Below are positions 47,149 to 55,810 of a stretch of 64,000 nt of DNA, piece after piece. The DNA lies in assembly GCF_002158905.1 (NCBI RefSeq), contig NZ_CP021431.1, positions 496,001 to 560,000 of the forward strand, in the 5' to 3' direction. The first letter of the stretch is position 1, and the number at the start of each line of letters is the position of its first letter. This DNA is from Yoonia vestfoldensis. Lineage in GTDB: Bacteria > Pseudomonadota > Alphaproteobacteria > Rhodobacterales > Rhodobacteraceae. The notes under the pieces are model-generated. The model was not told the DNA's origin, searched no databases, and was given only the letters and a program-made list of their open reading frames with translations. The position numbers and the translations under genes are program-made.

Positions 47149-48128
47149 GGGCGCTGGTGATCCTGCACCGCGGCACCCACTTCTTCGAGGTAACGCAACG
47201 CGCCGGGGTGGAACGGGATCGGCGTCGAGGCGACCGAGAAGTCGATCGTCGTATCATTCGCCGCCGGATGGATCGCGATCAATTCTGCCACGTTTTCATA
47301 CATCGCCTTGGTGATGTTATAGGCCAGTTCCTCGTCCATATCGGCATGCACGATCAGCACATTGGGCGTCGAGATCGTCTGCACGGCTGCGGCCATCCCG
47401 TCATACAGGCCTTCGCGCAGGGTAAAGGGCGCAAAGGTCGGCTCTGCGGCGCGGGCATTGGCGATTTCATCTGCGGACAGGCCGATGATCGCAATCTCGC
47501 GCGTGGCGGCAAGGTTCATGATCGAGGATGTCGGCGGTCCCACGCTCCAGAAACCGGCGACGATGTCACCGTCGCGGATCGCATCGGCGGTTTCATTGAA
47601 GTTCAGGCGCTGCGCATCGAAATCGTCATAGGTGATGCCATTGGCCGCCAGGATGATCTGCGCGCTCAGTTCCGTGCCCGACCCCGGTGCGCCGACCGAG
47701 ACGCGTTGGCCGCGCAGGTCTTGCATGCTGGTGATCCCGCTGTCGGCCAGCGTGACCAATTGCACGGCATTTGGATAGATCGATGCCAATGCGCGGGCCT
47801 CGCCGATCTGGCGGCCGTCGAATGCGCCGGTGCCGGTAAAGGCCTGATAGACGGTATCCGCCAGGGCAATCGCGATATCGCTGTCGCCGCGCTGGACCAG
47901 GGCCATGTTCTCGACCGAGGCGCCGGTCACTTCGACGCTGGCGGAATAGCCGTCCACATGATTGTTGATGACTTCGGCCAAGCCGCCGCCATAGGGGTAA
48001 TAGACGCCGCCTGTGCCGCCTGTGGCGATAGAGAGTTCCTGCGCCTGTGCGGCGGACCCGATCCCGAATGCCACGATGGCCATAGGTGCGATCAGGGCTT
48101 TTAGCCCGCTGCCGATATGTCTCGTCAT
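47145..48128 (-). CDS. TAXI family TRAP substrate-binding protein
   Basis: 327 residues. Signal peptide ending near IGSAAQAQELS, then the TAXI core LSIATGGTGGVYYPYGGGLAEVIN, VEVTGASVENMALVQRGDSDIAIALADT, and VSVGAPGSGTE. Captures the substrate in the periplasm for the fused permease two genes downstream. GGAGGAG 5 bases before ATG 48128 is the strongest ribosome site of the operon, consistent with high binding-protein expression. Confidence 0.93.
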   Translation of the reverse strand: MTRHIGSGLKALIAPMAIVAFGIGSAAQAQELSIATGGTGGVYYPYGGGLAEVINNHVDGYSASVEVTGASVENMALVQRGDSDIAIALADTVYQAFTGTGAFDGRQIGEARALASIYPNAVQLVTLADSGITSMQDLRGQRVSVGAPGSGTELSAQIILAANGITYDDFDAQRLNFNETADAIRDGDIVAGFWSVGPPTSSIMNLAATREIAIIGLSADEIANARAAEPTFAPFTLREGLYDGMAAAVQTISTPNVLIVHADMDEELAYNITKAMYENVAELIAIHPAANDTTIDFSVASTPIPFHPGALRYLEEVGAAVQDHQRP

Positions 48129-48247
48129 GATGTCTCCTCCATTTGTGGGCCTTTTGCCCTCCCTTGCCCGGTATGTCGCCGGGTTGCTGCCTATGTAGCG
48201 CAAGCTGCCGCATGAGGACAGTTTTTTGGGCCGGGCCGCCGCATTTT

Positions 48248-48829
48248 TCAGGCAGGGCGCGCGCCAGCGGGCGATTGCTGCTGGTTAAATGGGCGGCTTA
48301 GCCCGCGCGCGCCCGCCAGTCCGAAACGCCATGGCCTGTCGCGCGCCTTGGTGATCCCGATCCGCGGGCCGATCAGCAAAGCGGGCGGCGTCAGCGGCAG
48401 GAGGATCGCAAGCTCGGTTCCGTCAAAGGGCGCATTGTTGTCTTGCAGCGTGATGCCAAGCGCGGCCCCCAGCCGTCCGGGGCCATTGCACAAAGTGGCG
48501 GCACCGCGCCTTTGCCGCATGGCATCGATACCGATCTGCGGCTGGATCGCGCGGATCAGCACTGCCGCGCCGGGCTGCGCCACGACATTCAGGCACAGAT
48601 GGATGCCATAGGACCGGTAAACATAGGCATGGCCCGCAGGTCCGAACATCGCGGCATTGCGCAAGCCGGGGCCGCGAAAACTATGCGAGGCGGGATCGTC
48701 GCGGCAATAGGCTTCGGTCTCGATGATCGTGCCGCCACTGCCGCGTATGACCAGAACCGCCCCGATCAGCCGGCGGGCCAGCGCGGGCGCGTCCAGCCCG
48801 GCGATCTGTTGGCGAAAATCCATCTGCAT
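48248..48829 (-). CDS. mpg: DNA-3-methyladenine glycosylase (AAG/MPG family)
   Basis: Excises alkylated and deaminated purines in base excision repair. 193 residues. Family motifs: IIETEAYCRDDPASHSFRG (catalytic Glu), AAMFGPAGHAYVYRSYGIHLCLNVV (base-flipping Tyr region), CNGPGRLGAALGI and GPRIGITKARDRPWRF. ATG 48829 with AGGA 7 bases upstream; a second in-frame ATG lies at 48823. It begins 13 bases after the stop of the AI-2E gene and is probably co-transcribed with it. Confidence 0.93.
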   Translation of the reverse strand: MQMDFRQQIAGLDAPALARRLIGAVLVIRGSGGTIIETEAYCRDDPASHSFRGPGLRNAAMFGPAGHAYVYRSYGIHLCLNVVAQPGAAVLIRAIQPQIGIDAMRQRRGAATLCNGPGRLGAALGITLQDNNAPFDGTELAILLPLTPPALLIGPRIGITKARDRPWRFGLAGARGLSRPFNQQQSPAGARPA

Positions 48830-48842
48830 GCTCGCATCCTGG

Positions 48843-49952
48843 CTAGCGCGCCAAGGTCGGGTCCTTGGTCGCAAGGTCGGTCGTGCTGGGCGTGTCGGTG
48901 CGACCACTGAGAAAGTTGCCGAATGTCGCCAGCGTCGGAACATGATCACAGATCACCTTGATCAGAACAAGGATCGGCACCGCCAACAACGCCCCCGGAA
49001 TCCCCCAAAGCCAGGTCCAGAAGATCACCGATAAAAACACCGCCACGATATTCAGCTGCAACCTGACCCCCAGAAACCACGGCGTCACGAATTGCCCCTC
49101 GATCGCGGTCAGGGCCTGATAGGCGAGCGGTGCGAGCAAGGCGTAATAGACGCTGTCGAAATGCACGATGGCAAAGGCGCCCACACCCAGCGTGCCGATG
49201 ATTCCTCCGAGAAAGGGCAGGTAGTTCAGGCAGAATGCCGCGACGCCCCAGACGAAGGGAAACGGCATGTCCAGCAGAAACAGCACGCCGGCGATCCCCG
49301 CCCCAAGCGCTGCGTTGATAAAGGTGATGGCGACTAGATAGCGCGACATCCGCCGTTCGATTTCATGGATCACCGTCAGAGCGCGTTTCTTGTCGCCGAA
49401 CCGCGAAAAGGATTCGACCACCTTGATGTAGAACATATTGCCCGCCGCCAGCAGGAACAGCGCAAGGATCAGGCCAACGACCAGCGATGTCACGAAACTG
49501 GTCAGATTGCCCACCGCCGTCGTCAGCAGGCCGGGCTGCTGCATCACGACCGTATCGACATCTTCGGCCCCGCCCTGCGCGATTTCGCCGACCTGTTTGG
49601 TCGCGTCCTGAAATGCCAAGACAGATTCGCTGAACCCGCGCAATTTGCTGCGCAATTCAAAGGTGATCCGCGGAATATCGTCGAACCAGCTGGCGACCGA
49701 TCCGCCCAGCAGCGTCACACCCGCCGCGATCAGTGCGACCAATCCCAAGATCGTCACCGATGCAGCCAGGCTTGGCGGGATGCCGCGCTGCGACAGCCAG
49801 CGCACCCAAGGCCCAAGCGTCAGGGCCAGCAAGACGCCCAGCACGACAGGCAGCACGATATCCTTGGCAAAATAGAGCGCGGCCAGCGTCATCAGGGTGA
49901 CCATCGCCGCCAGCAGCCTGTTGGTCGTGCGAATATTGTCCAAAGTGTCCAT
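48843..49952 (-). CDS. AI-2E family (PerM/TqsA-like) permease
   Basis: 369 residues with about seven to eight transmembrane helices. N-terminal pair (LAALYFAKDIVLPVVLGVLLALTLGPWVRWL), the long periplasmic or cytosolic linker (120-190), and family signatures VWGVAAFCLNYLPFLGGIIG and GQFVTPWFLGVRLQLN. Substrates differ widely in this family (quorum signal, sodium/proton exchange), so none is claimed. ATG 49952 is selected because the helices start soon after; a frame extends further upstream through the 13-bp repeats but looks non-coding. Confidence 0.87.
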   Translation of the reverse strand: MDTLDNIRTTNRLLAAMVTLMTLAALYFAKDIVLPVVLGVLLALTLGPWVRWLSQRGIPPSLAASVTILGLVALIAAGVTLLGGSVASWFDDIPRITFELRSKLRGFSESVLAFQDATKQVGEIAQGGAEDVDTVVMQQPGLLTTAVGNLTSFVTSLVVGLILALFLLAAGNMFYIKVVESFSRFGDKKRALTVIHEIERRMSRYLVAITFINAALGAGIAGVLFLLDMPFPFVWGVAAFCLNYLPFLGGIIGTLGVGAFAIVHFDSVYYALLAPLAYQALTAIEGQFVTPWFLGVRLQLNIVAVFLSVIFWTWLWGIPGALLAVPILVLIKVICDHVPTLATFGNFLSGRTDTPSTTDLATKDPTLAR

Positions 49953-49957
49953 GCCTG

Positions 49958-49996
49958 CCCAGTCTGTCTGCCCAGTCTGTTTGCCCAGTCTGTCTG
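49958..49996. repeat. Three tandem 13-bp repeats upstream of the AI-2E gene
   Basis: CCCAGTCTGTCTG at 49958-49970, CCCAGTCTGTTTG at 49971-49983 and CCCAGTCTGTCTG at 49984-49996, with one change in the middle copy. The 294-base divergent gap 49953-50246 that holds them has no other recognised element. A multiple of 13 shifts the frame, so copy-number change could alter spacing or the upstream frame. Confidence 0.85.
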
Positions 49997-50246
49997 TCAA
50001 GACGACAGGCCCATTGCCTGCGCGCGCCGTTGCCGCCGTCACATCCTCAATGGTGGCGGTATCCAACGCCGCCGCTCTGGCAAGGTTCCCTGCCATGTCA
50101 ACGGCCAGACAGCTTGCGCCGCACAGGCCGCAGCCGCGGATATGCGCCCCCGCCCGCAGGGTGTGACTGCCCCCCGGCGGTGCCCTTCTTTCCAAAGCGG
50201 CCCAAACAGAGTAGGCAACACGATCCTTCAAGGTTGGGACCTGATC

Positions 50247-50801
50247 ATGGCGCAAAATGCCACTATTTACAAAGTCGAGCTTTCGGTCGCGGATATGGAT
50301 CGTCACTATTACGAGACCCATAAACTGACGCTGGCCAAACATCCGTCAGAGACCGATGAACGGCTGATGGTCCGCATCATCGCCTTTGCGCTGAATGCCC
50401 ATGCGCAGCTGGAAATGACCAAGGGCCTGTCGACCGATGACGAACCCGACATCTGGCAGAAAAGCCTGAGCGGCGAGCTTGAACTCTGGGTGGCTTTGGG
50501 GCTGCCAAGCGAAAAGCTGTTGCGGCAATCCTGCGGCAAGGCTGCCAAGGTGGTGGTCTATCCCTATGGCGGCAGACCCGCCGAGATCTGGTGGGACAAG
50601 ATCAAGAACAGCACCACCCGTTTCGACAATTTGCAGATCGTCAATCTTCGGCAGGCCGACACCGATGCAATCGCGGCTTTGGCCAGCCGCGCGATGAAGT
50701 TGCAGATCAATATCCAGGATGGCGAGGTGATGATCAATCTTGATGATAGCAGCGTCTATATCTCGCCGCAGCCATGGAAAACGCTGGCCCCTGCCGCTTA
50801 G
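50247..50801 (+). CDS. yaeQ: YaeQ family protein
   Basis: 184 residues with the family start (NATIYKVELSVADMDRHYYETHKLTLAKHPSETDERLMVR), GELELWVALGLPSEKLLRQSCGKA, and WWDKIKNSTTRFDNLQI. YaeQ adopts a PD-(D/E)xK-related fold and has been linked to transcription effects in enterics; molecular activity is not settled. ATG 50247 chosen from the family N-terminus. It is 159 bases before tupB; I see no gene or clear riboswitch in that gap. Confidence 0.92.
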   Translation: MAQNATIYKVELSVADMDRHYYETHKLTLAKHPSETDERLMVRIIAFALNAHAQLEMTKGLSTDDEPDIWQKSLSGELELWVALGLPSEKLLRQSCGKAAKVVVYPYGGRPAEIWWDKIKNSTTRFDNLQIVNLRQADTDAIAALASRAMKLQINIQDGEVMINLDDSSVYISPQPWKTLAPAA

Positions 50802-50960
50802 ACCAAGGTCAAGCGCGCGGTGCCGTGATGCGGCGCTGGCAGTGCCATCCCGGCGCGCGGGGCTTGTTGTGACAAGCGGATTGCTGCTAAGGCACGCCAG
50901 CGGTGCAGGGGGTGCTGTCGCGTTCGGGCATTCGGGGGTGGCATCGGCGATGGAATACTG

Positions 50961-51665
50961 ATGAGCGATATTGCAGATGGCTTTGCCACGGCTGCCCAGC
51001 TGGTTTTGTCGCTGGACGCTGAATTGATCGAGATTACGCTACGCTCGCTTCAGGTGACGCTCAGCGCGACCGCCATTGCCTCGATCATCGGGTTGCCGCT
51101 GGGGGCCTGGCTGGCGATCACGCGTTTCCCCGCACGGCGTTATGTGATCGCGCTGCTGAATGCGCTGATGGGGCTGCCCCCGGTCGTTGTCGGGCTGATC
51201 GTCTATATCTTGCTGTCGCGCTCTGGCCCTTTTGGCGTGCTGGGCCTTTTGTTCACGCCAACGGCGATGATCATCGCGCAGGTCATCATCATCACGCCCT
51301 TGGTCGCGTCGATTGCCCATCAGGCGATGCGCGAATTATGGGCGGATTATCATGATCTGCTGATCTCTCTCCATGCGTCGCGCAGACAGCGGATCGCCAC
51401 GCTGGTCTGGGACGGGCGGCGCACCTTGTTGACGGCGCAGCTGGCCGGTTTCGGGCGCGGCATCGGCGAGGTCGGGGCGATCATGATCGTCGGCGGCAAT
51501 ATCGACAATGCGACGCGGGTGCTGACCACGGCAATCTCGCTCGAGACAGGGCGCGGGCAATTCGCGCTGGCGCTGGCCTTGGGGTTCATCCTGATCGGGC
51601 TGGCCGTTGTGGTCAATCTTTGCATTCATGTCCTGTCACGGACGGAACAGGGCAGCCGATGGTAA
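50961..51665 (+). CDS. tupB: Tungstate ABC transporter permease
   Basis: 234 residues with about five to six transmembrane helices and the inner-membrane component loop (EAA-like region GFGRGIGEVGAIMIVGGNIDN). The GGNIDNATRVLTTAISLETGRGQF stretch is typical of TupB-type tungstate permeases and distinguishes it from ModB. A cytosolic-facing coupling helix contacts TupC. No tupA (binding protein) is found beside it, which is unusual. The overlap with tupC is 7 bases. Supplies W or Mo, and the formate dehydrogenase locus nearby needs such metal. Confidence 0.85.
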   Translation: MSDIADGFATAAQLVLSLDAELIEITLRSLQVTLSATAIASIIGLPLGAWLAITRFPARRYVIALLNALMGLPPVVVGLIVYILLSRSGPFGVLGLLFTPTAMIIAQVIIITPLVASIAHQAMRELWADYHDLLISLHASRRQRIATLVWDGRRTLLTAQLAGFGRGIGEVGAIMIVGGNIDNATRVLTTAISLETGRGQFALALALGFILIGLAVVVNLCIHVLSRTEQGSRW

Positions 51666-52381
51666 ACGATCACGATATCCTGCCGCTGCGCCTGCAAGAG
51701 ATCATGGTCAAGCGGCGTGGCAAACGCATTCTTGGGCCGGTGTCCTTGGTCTTGCAAGGCAAGGGGATCAGCGTGGTCGTCGGGCCAAATGGCAGCGGCA
51801 AGACCACATTGCTGCGCGCGATGCACGGGATCGACCGGATCTCGGAGGGGCGCAAAAGCTGGTCGATCAGCGATGCGCAGGCCCATGCGGCGCAATCTTT
51901 CGTCTTTCAAACCCCGATCATGATGCGGCGCAATGTGCGCGACAATATCGCCTATCCGCTGGTCTTGCGCGGCATGGCGCGCAGCGAGGCGCGCGCCGCC
52001 GCCGATATCCGGGCCGCGCGGGTCGGGCTGGGGGCCGCAGTTTTGCGTGCGGCGCGGGTGCTGTCAGGGGGCGAAAAGCAGAAACTCGCCTTGGCGCGCG
52101 CCTTGGTCACGGCCCCGCAAGTTCTGTTCCTGGACGAGCCTTGTGCCAATCTGGACGGCCATGCCACCCAGGAAATAGAGACGATCCTGCATGCCGCCAG
52201 TGCCGCTGGCACCAGGATCGTGATGTCCACCCATGATCTGGGCCAGGCCCGTCGCCTTGCCGATGAGGTGCTGTTCCTGCATGACGGCCATGTCGTCGAG
52301 ATGCTGCCCGCGGCGGCATTCTTTGCCGGGCCTGCATCGGCGCAGGCACTGGCCTTTCTCAAGGGTGATCTGGTTTTGTGA
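51659..52381 (+). CDS. tupC: Tungstate ABC transporter ATP-binding protein
   Basis: 240 residues, ABC ATPase. Walker A GPNGSGKTT, Q-loop SFVFQTPIMMRRNV, signature LSGGEKQKLALARAL, Walker B VLFLDEPCANLD, switch His in STHDLGQ. A molybdate transporter ATPase (ModC) would carry a C-terminal MOP domain of about 100 residues; none is present here, matching TupC. ATG 51659 overlaps tupB by 7 bases. Ends 74 bases before the stop of the convergent ferredoxin-like gene. Confidence 0.86.
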   Translation: MVNDHDILPLRLQEIMVKRRGKRILGPVSLVLQGKGISVVVGPNGSGKTTLLRAMHGIDRISEGRKSWSISDAQAHAAQSFVFQTPIMMRRNVRDNIAYPLVLRGMARSEARAAADIRAARVGLGAAVLRAARVLSGGEKQKLALARALVTAPQVLFLDEPCANLDGHATQEIETILHAASAAGTRIVMSTHDLGQARRLADEVLFLHDGHVVEMLPAAAFFAGPASAQALAFLKGDLVL

Positions 52382-52455
52382 CGCGGCTTCTCTGCCGCTT
52401 GGGCCTCGGAGCGCAGCCTTGGCCGCGCCCGCCGGAACCCTGCGCTGCGCGCTGA

Positions 52456-54408
52456 TCAGCTATCGGCCTTTTCATGCGGATCAAAGCCGGCCATCACGAC
52501 CTCGCGGGTGCGGCAATCGTCGCACATCGACAGCAGCCGGCGACGCTCTGCCCCGGTCTCACCGGCGAACATCCAATGATCTTCCAGCTTTTGCATGACC
52601 CGCTCGATGCTGGATTTGGTGCCGAATGGCTTGGCGCAGGATGTGCAGGCGAAAGGCTCTTCCTGTTTCAAGACGCGGCGCGGTGCGGCCCAGGCGGCAA
52701 GGTCGATTTGCGGGGTCAGCGACAAGGCATCTTCGGGGCAGGTCGCCACGCAGATGGAACATTGCACACAGGCGCTTTCGGTAAAGCGCAGCATCGGCAG
52801 ATCGGGATTGTCGGACAAGGCCCCCGCAGGGCAGGCCCCGACACAGGCAAGGCAAAGCGTGCAGGCATCGTGATCCAGCGTGACGGTGCCAAAAGGCGCG
52901 CCCTGTGGCAGCGCGATGAAATCGGTCGGCAGGGGGGCTGTCCGGTTCATTTCTTCCATCGCCAGCAGCAGCAAGCCACGTTTGTCATCCTGGGGCATAA
53001 AGCTGGACCGCATCGGGCGTGCCGTGGCCGCAGGCTGCCAAAGCGCAAGTTCCAGCGCATCAGGATCGTCGATTGCAAGCAAGGCGCAGGAAGCCGGATC
53101 ATGGCCGGTCTGCGTGCAGATGACCGCCATCAGATCCAGACTGTCCTGCAACCCGTCCAGCGGATGGGCGGGGCGTTCCTTGGCCAGCACGCGCAGGCCG
53201 CCCGCGCCATAGGCCAACGCTGCCGCCATGATCTCTGGCCCGATCTGCGAGGGTTCATTGACCTGCACCGGGATCACATGCGCGGGCAGACCCTTGCCGA
53301 ACCGCGCCATTGCGTCAATCAGGGCGGCGCCGTGATCGGCATCATGAAACAGCATGATCGGCGCATGTTTGCCGCCTGCTGTGAAATAGGCCGCAAGGCC
53401 TGCGCGCAGCCGGGCGGCGATGTTTTCGGTCACCGGCAGGGCATAGGCGGCGGCCCCTGTCGGGCAGGCCGCTGCGCATTGCCCGCAGCCCGCGCAGATA
53501 TTGGGATCAATCGCCACGGTGTCGCCATTGGACGTGATCGCCCCCGTCGGGCACAGGTTCAGACAGCGGGTGCAGCCGGTCAATGTATTGCGCGAATGGG
53601 CGCAAAGCTCGGCTGTGAAATTGATGTATTTCGGCTTGTCGAAGGTCCCGACCATCTGGCTGGCCTCGGTCACCAGTCTGGCCAGCGCCACCGGGTCACG
53701 CGGATCGGCCCGCAGATAGCCTGGACGGGTTTCATGGAACAAGGGTTGCCCGCCGGTCACGTCGATCACCAGATCACAGGCCGAGATCGCGCCATTGCGC
53801 GCCGTGTCGAATGTCAGCCGCGCGCGCGATGACGCATGCGGGGCGGCATAATCATCAACCGTCAGCTCGAACGCGCCCAGATGCCCGGTCGCATTGCGCA
53901 CCCGCCCTTGCAGCACCGGCCAGGTCGTTTGCGGGCGCGGCACGACATCGGCACCCGGCAGCAACAGCACGGTGATATCGAGCATGTCGGACAGGTTTTG
54001 CGCCAGATCCAGCGCTGCCTGATCGCGCCCGAGAATCAGGGTGATCCCGTTGCTTTCCAGACTGACGACATCAAAAGGAGTGGCGGCGATTTCGGCCATC
54101 GCAAGCAGGGCCGCCATTTTGGGCGTGGCATCTTGCCCCGCCTCGGACCAGCCTGCTGTTTCGCGGATATTGGCGAAATGCAGCGTCCCTTCATAGCCCA
54201 TATCCTCGGCCACTTCTGTAAACAGCGGGGCTTCTTGGGTGCAGGCCACGGTGATTTCGCCGAATGCGCCCAAGGCTTTGCGGAAATGATCAAGCTGGCT
54301 ACGACACAGGTGATTCGCGCCATCGCCCTGTCCCCCCAAGGCCTGGGCTGCGACTTTCATGCTGCCTTCGCAGCTGCAAATCAGGCGGGTTTTGTCGTGC
54401 TGGGGCAT
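52456..54408 (-). CDS. Large 4Fe-4S protein of the formate dehydrogenase locus
   Basis: 650 residues. Cysteine motifs in order: an N-terminal CSCEG; CAHSRNTLTGCTRCLNLCPTG; CAGCGQCAAACPTG; then CTLCLACVGACPAG and CVQCSICVATCPED near residues 530-580, giving about four [4Fe-4S] sites. A C-terminal pair CTSC...CDDC may bind zinc or another cluster. The N-terminal 220 residues resemble HdrA/ferredoxin-like partners but I cannot name the fold. Divergent from the fdh accessory operon. Likely an electron carrier, perhaps for formate oxidation or for metallocluster assembly. Confidence 0.75.
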   Translation of the reverse strand: MPQHDKTRLICSCEGSMKVAAQALGGQGDGANHLCRSQLDHFRKALGAFGEITVACTQEAPLFTEVAEDMGYEGTLHFANIRETAGWSEAGQDATPKMAALLAMAEIAATPFDVVSLESNGITLILGRDQAALDLAQNLSDMLDITVLLLPGADVVPRPQTTWPVLQGRVRNATGHLGAFELTVDDYAAPHASSRARLTFDTARNGAISACDLVIDVTGGQPLFHETRPGYLRADPRDPVALARLVTEASQMVGTFDKPKYINFTAELCAHSRNTLTGCTRCLNLCPTGAITSNGDTVAIDPNICAGCGQCAAACPTGAAAYALPVTENIAARLRAGLAAYFTAGGKHAPIMLFHDADHGAALIDAMARFGKGLPAHVIPVQVNEPSQIGPEIMAAALAYGAGGLRVLAKERPAHPLDGLQDSLDLMAVICTQTGHDPASCALLAIDDPDALELALWQPAATARPMRSSFMPQDDKRGLLLLAMEEMNRTAPLPTDFIALPQGAPFGTVTLDHDACTLCLACVGACPAGALSDNPDLPMLRFTESACVQCSICVATCPEDALSLTPQIDLAAWAAPRRVLKQEEPFACTSCAKPFGTKSSIERVMQKLEDHWMFAGETGAERRRLLSMCDDCRTREVVMAGFDPHEKADS

Positions 54409-54518
54409 TGGTGTCTCGCCTCTGGCTAGATATGGCTGGAACTTGACCGGTTCTGGCCGATATACGCGTCATTGATTGCAAAGCCTAGAGTCCGGCACGC
54501 GATAATCGGGGAGGCAAC

Positions 54519-55253
54519 ATGGACGACAGATCACAGACCCACGGCTTGGGGCACATTGCGTTGCCGCCGCCCTATACATTGCATGCCGGCACCGGGCCGG
54601 ATGTGCTGGAACAGGCAATCAGGCTTGCGCCGGAGCACGGGGCCGGCACCTTGGTGTGCCATGCCTCTGCCGGCGTGCTGGCATTTGCCGTGGTGCTGGA
54701 ACCGACGCAACCGCTGCAAGAGGCGCAGATGGCCTTTCCGCTGGGCATGGTCGCCGTGGCGGATGCGCTTGCGGCGCATTGTCCGCCCGAACGCGCGGTG
54801 CGGCTGCATTGGCCGGATGAAATCCGCTATGACAAGGCGCGGATCGGCGGCGGGCGCTTTGCCGTCGCCCCCGGAACCGGACCGCAGGATGTTCCCGATT
54901 GGATGGTGTTCGCGGCCGAGCTGATCTCGGAACGCGACCATCTGCCGGAACCGGGCCAGTTTCCCGACTCGACATCGTTGAAAGAAGAAGCCTTTGATCC
55001 GCACGAGGATATCATCGCCACTTTCGCCAGCTACATGATGCTCTATTTCGACCGCTGGCTGCATGACGGTCTGGATGCGGTGACCAACCGCTATCTGATG
55101 CGCATCGACCCGCCGCTTTTGCGGGGGGTGCGGCGGATCGAGGGCGACCGCCTGGTCGAGATCACGCCCGCGGGCGGCGGCAAAAGATCGGACCCATTGC
55201 TGCAATCCTTCAACGCCTCTGGCTGGCGCGATGCCAAGGGGCCGAAATTGTGA
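54519..55253 (+). CDS. Degenerate biotin/lipoate-ligase-like protein
   Basis: 244 residues. The N-terminal part resembles the biotin protein ligase fold: WPDEIRYDKARIGGGRF corresponds to the ligase WPND...GRKxxGIL strand pair. The adenylate loop GRGRxGR is absent (the region reads TLVCHASAGVLAFAVVLEP) and the catalytic Lys of GRKxxGI appears replaced by Arg, so biotin or lipoate ligation is unlikely. A C-terminal extension (170-244) is family-specific. GGGGAGG 5 bases before ATG 54519. First gene of the fdh accessory operon; overlaps the next gene by GTGA. Confidence 0.7.
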   Translation: MDDRSQTHGLGHIALPPPYTLHAGTGPDVLEQAIRLAPEHGAGTLVCHASAGVLAFAVVLEPTQPLQEAQMAFPLGMVAVADALAAHCPPERAVRLHWPDEIRYDKARIGGGRFAVAPGTGPQDVPDWMVFAAELISERDHLPEPGQFPDSTSLKEEAFDPHEDIIATFASYMMLYFDRWLHDGLDAVTNRYLMRIDPPLLRGVRRIEGDRLVEITPAGGGKRSDPLLQSFNASGWRDAKGPKL

Positions 55254-55810
55254 TCCGTCTGCCCCGGACCATCCAGCTGGATGCCTCGGACAAGGTGGTG
55301 TTCAGCAATGCCGCCCAGCCCGGTGAATGGGCCGTGCCGGGCACGTTTTTGTTCTGGGGGCGTGCCCCCGATGATCTGACCCGCAAAGAGGCGATTGCCT
55401 TTCGGTCCGGGTTTCTGGGGGTGGACAGTTTTGGCCATGCGACCTTGGTCACGGTGCAAGAGGCCCGGCCCGAGGAACGCGAAGCCATGGTGCTGACATT
55501 GGCCCAGCAATTGGTGACCCATCTGGGCGCCCCATCGCTAGAGGCCGCCCGCCCCGCCGCCGAAGAAGAGGTCGCATTGGCCGAAAGCCTGTGCCGCGCG
55601 CATCCGCTGAACACGCTGATCGCGCTGCACCGCAAACATGATGCCGGCGATATCCGCGAACAATTCCGCACGCTGAAACCGCGTGACGAGACGGCTTTTT
55701 CGGGGTCGCATTTGCAAGGCCATGATCGCGCCTTTCAATTCTTCGAGGAAACCGAAGACAGCCTGCCCGAAGATCATGTCGATCTATTTGCCCTGAGAGG
55801 AAAAGTCTGA
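55250..55810 (+). CDS. Uncharacterised fdh-operon protein (presumed DUF6505)
   Basis: 186 residues, soluble, no signal peptide or transmembrane helix. Features seen: LPRTIQLDASDKVVF, GEWAVPGTFLFWG, KEAIAFRSGFLGVDSFG, then a helical half ending EEVALAESLCRAHP. I recall the name DUF6505 for this neighbour in Rhodobacterales formate dehydrogenase loci; not checked. The start is GTG 55250, coupled to the previous stop (GTGA). Ends in a TGATG junction with the next gene. Function unknown. Confidence 0.72.
   Translation: MIRLPRTIQLDASDKVVFSNAAQPGEWAVPGTFLFWGRAPDDLTRKEAIAFRSGFLGVDSFGHATLVTVQEARPEEREAMVLTLAQQLVTHLGAPSLEAARPAAEEEVALAESLCRAHPLNTLIALHRKHDAGDIREQFRTLKPRDETAFSGSHLQGHDRAFQFFEETEDSLPEDHVDLFALRGKV

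Noticed and set aside
49952..50342. A longer start for the AI-2E permease
   Set aside because: The upstream frame crosses the 13-bp repeats and has atypical composition; the family helices start right after ATG 49952.
50802..50960. A truncated tupA or a molybdenum/tungsten cofactor riboswitch upstream of tupB
   Set aside because: Translated frames show no binding-protein features and I could not fold a convincing Moco-type element; only weak stems are present.
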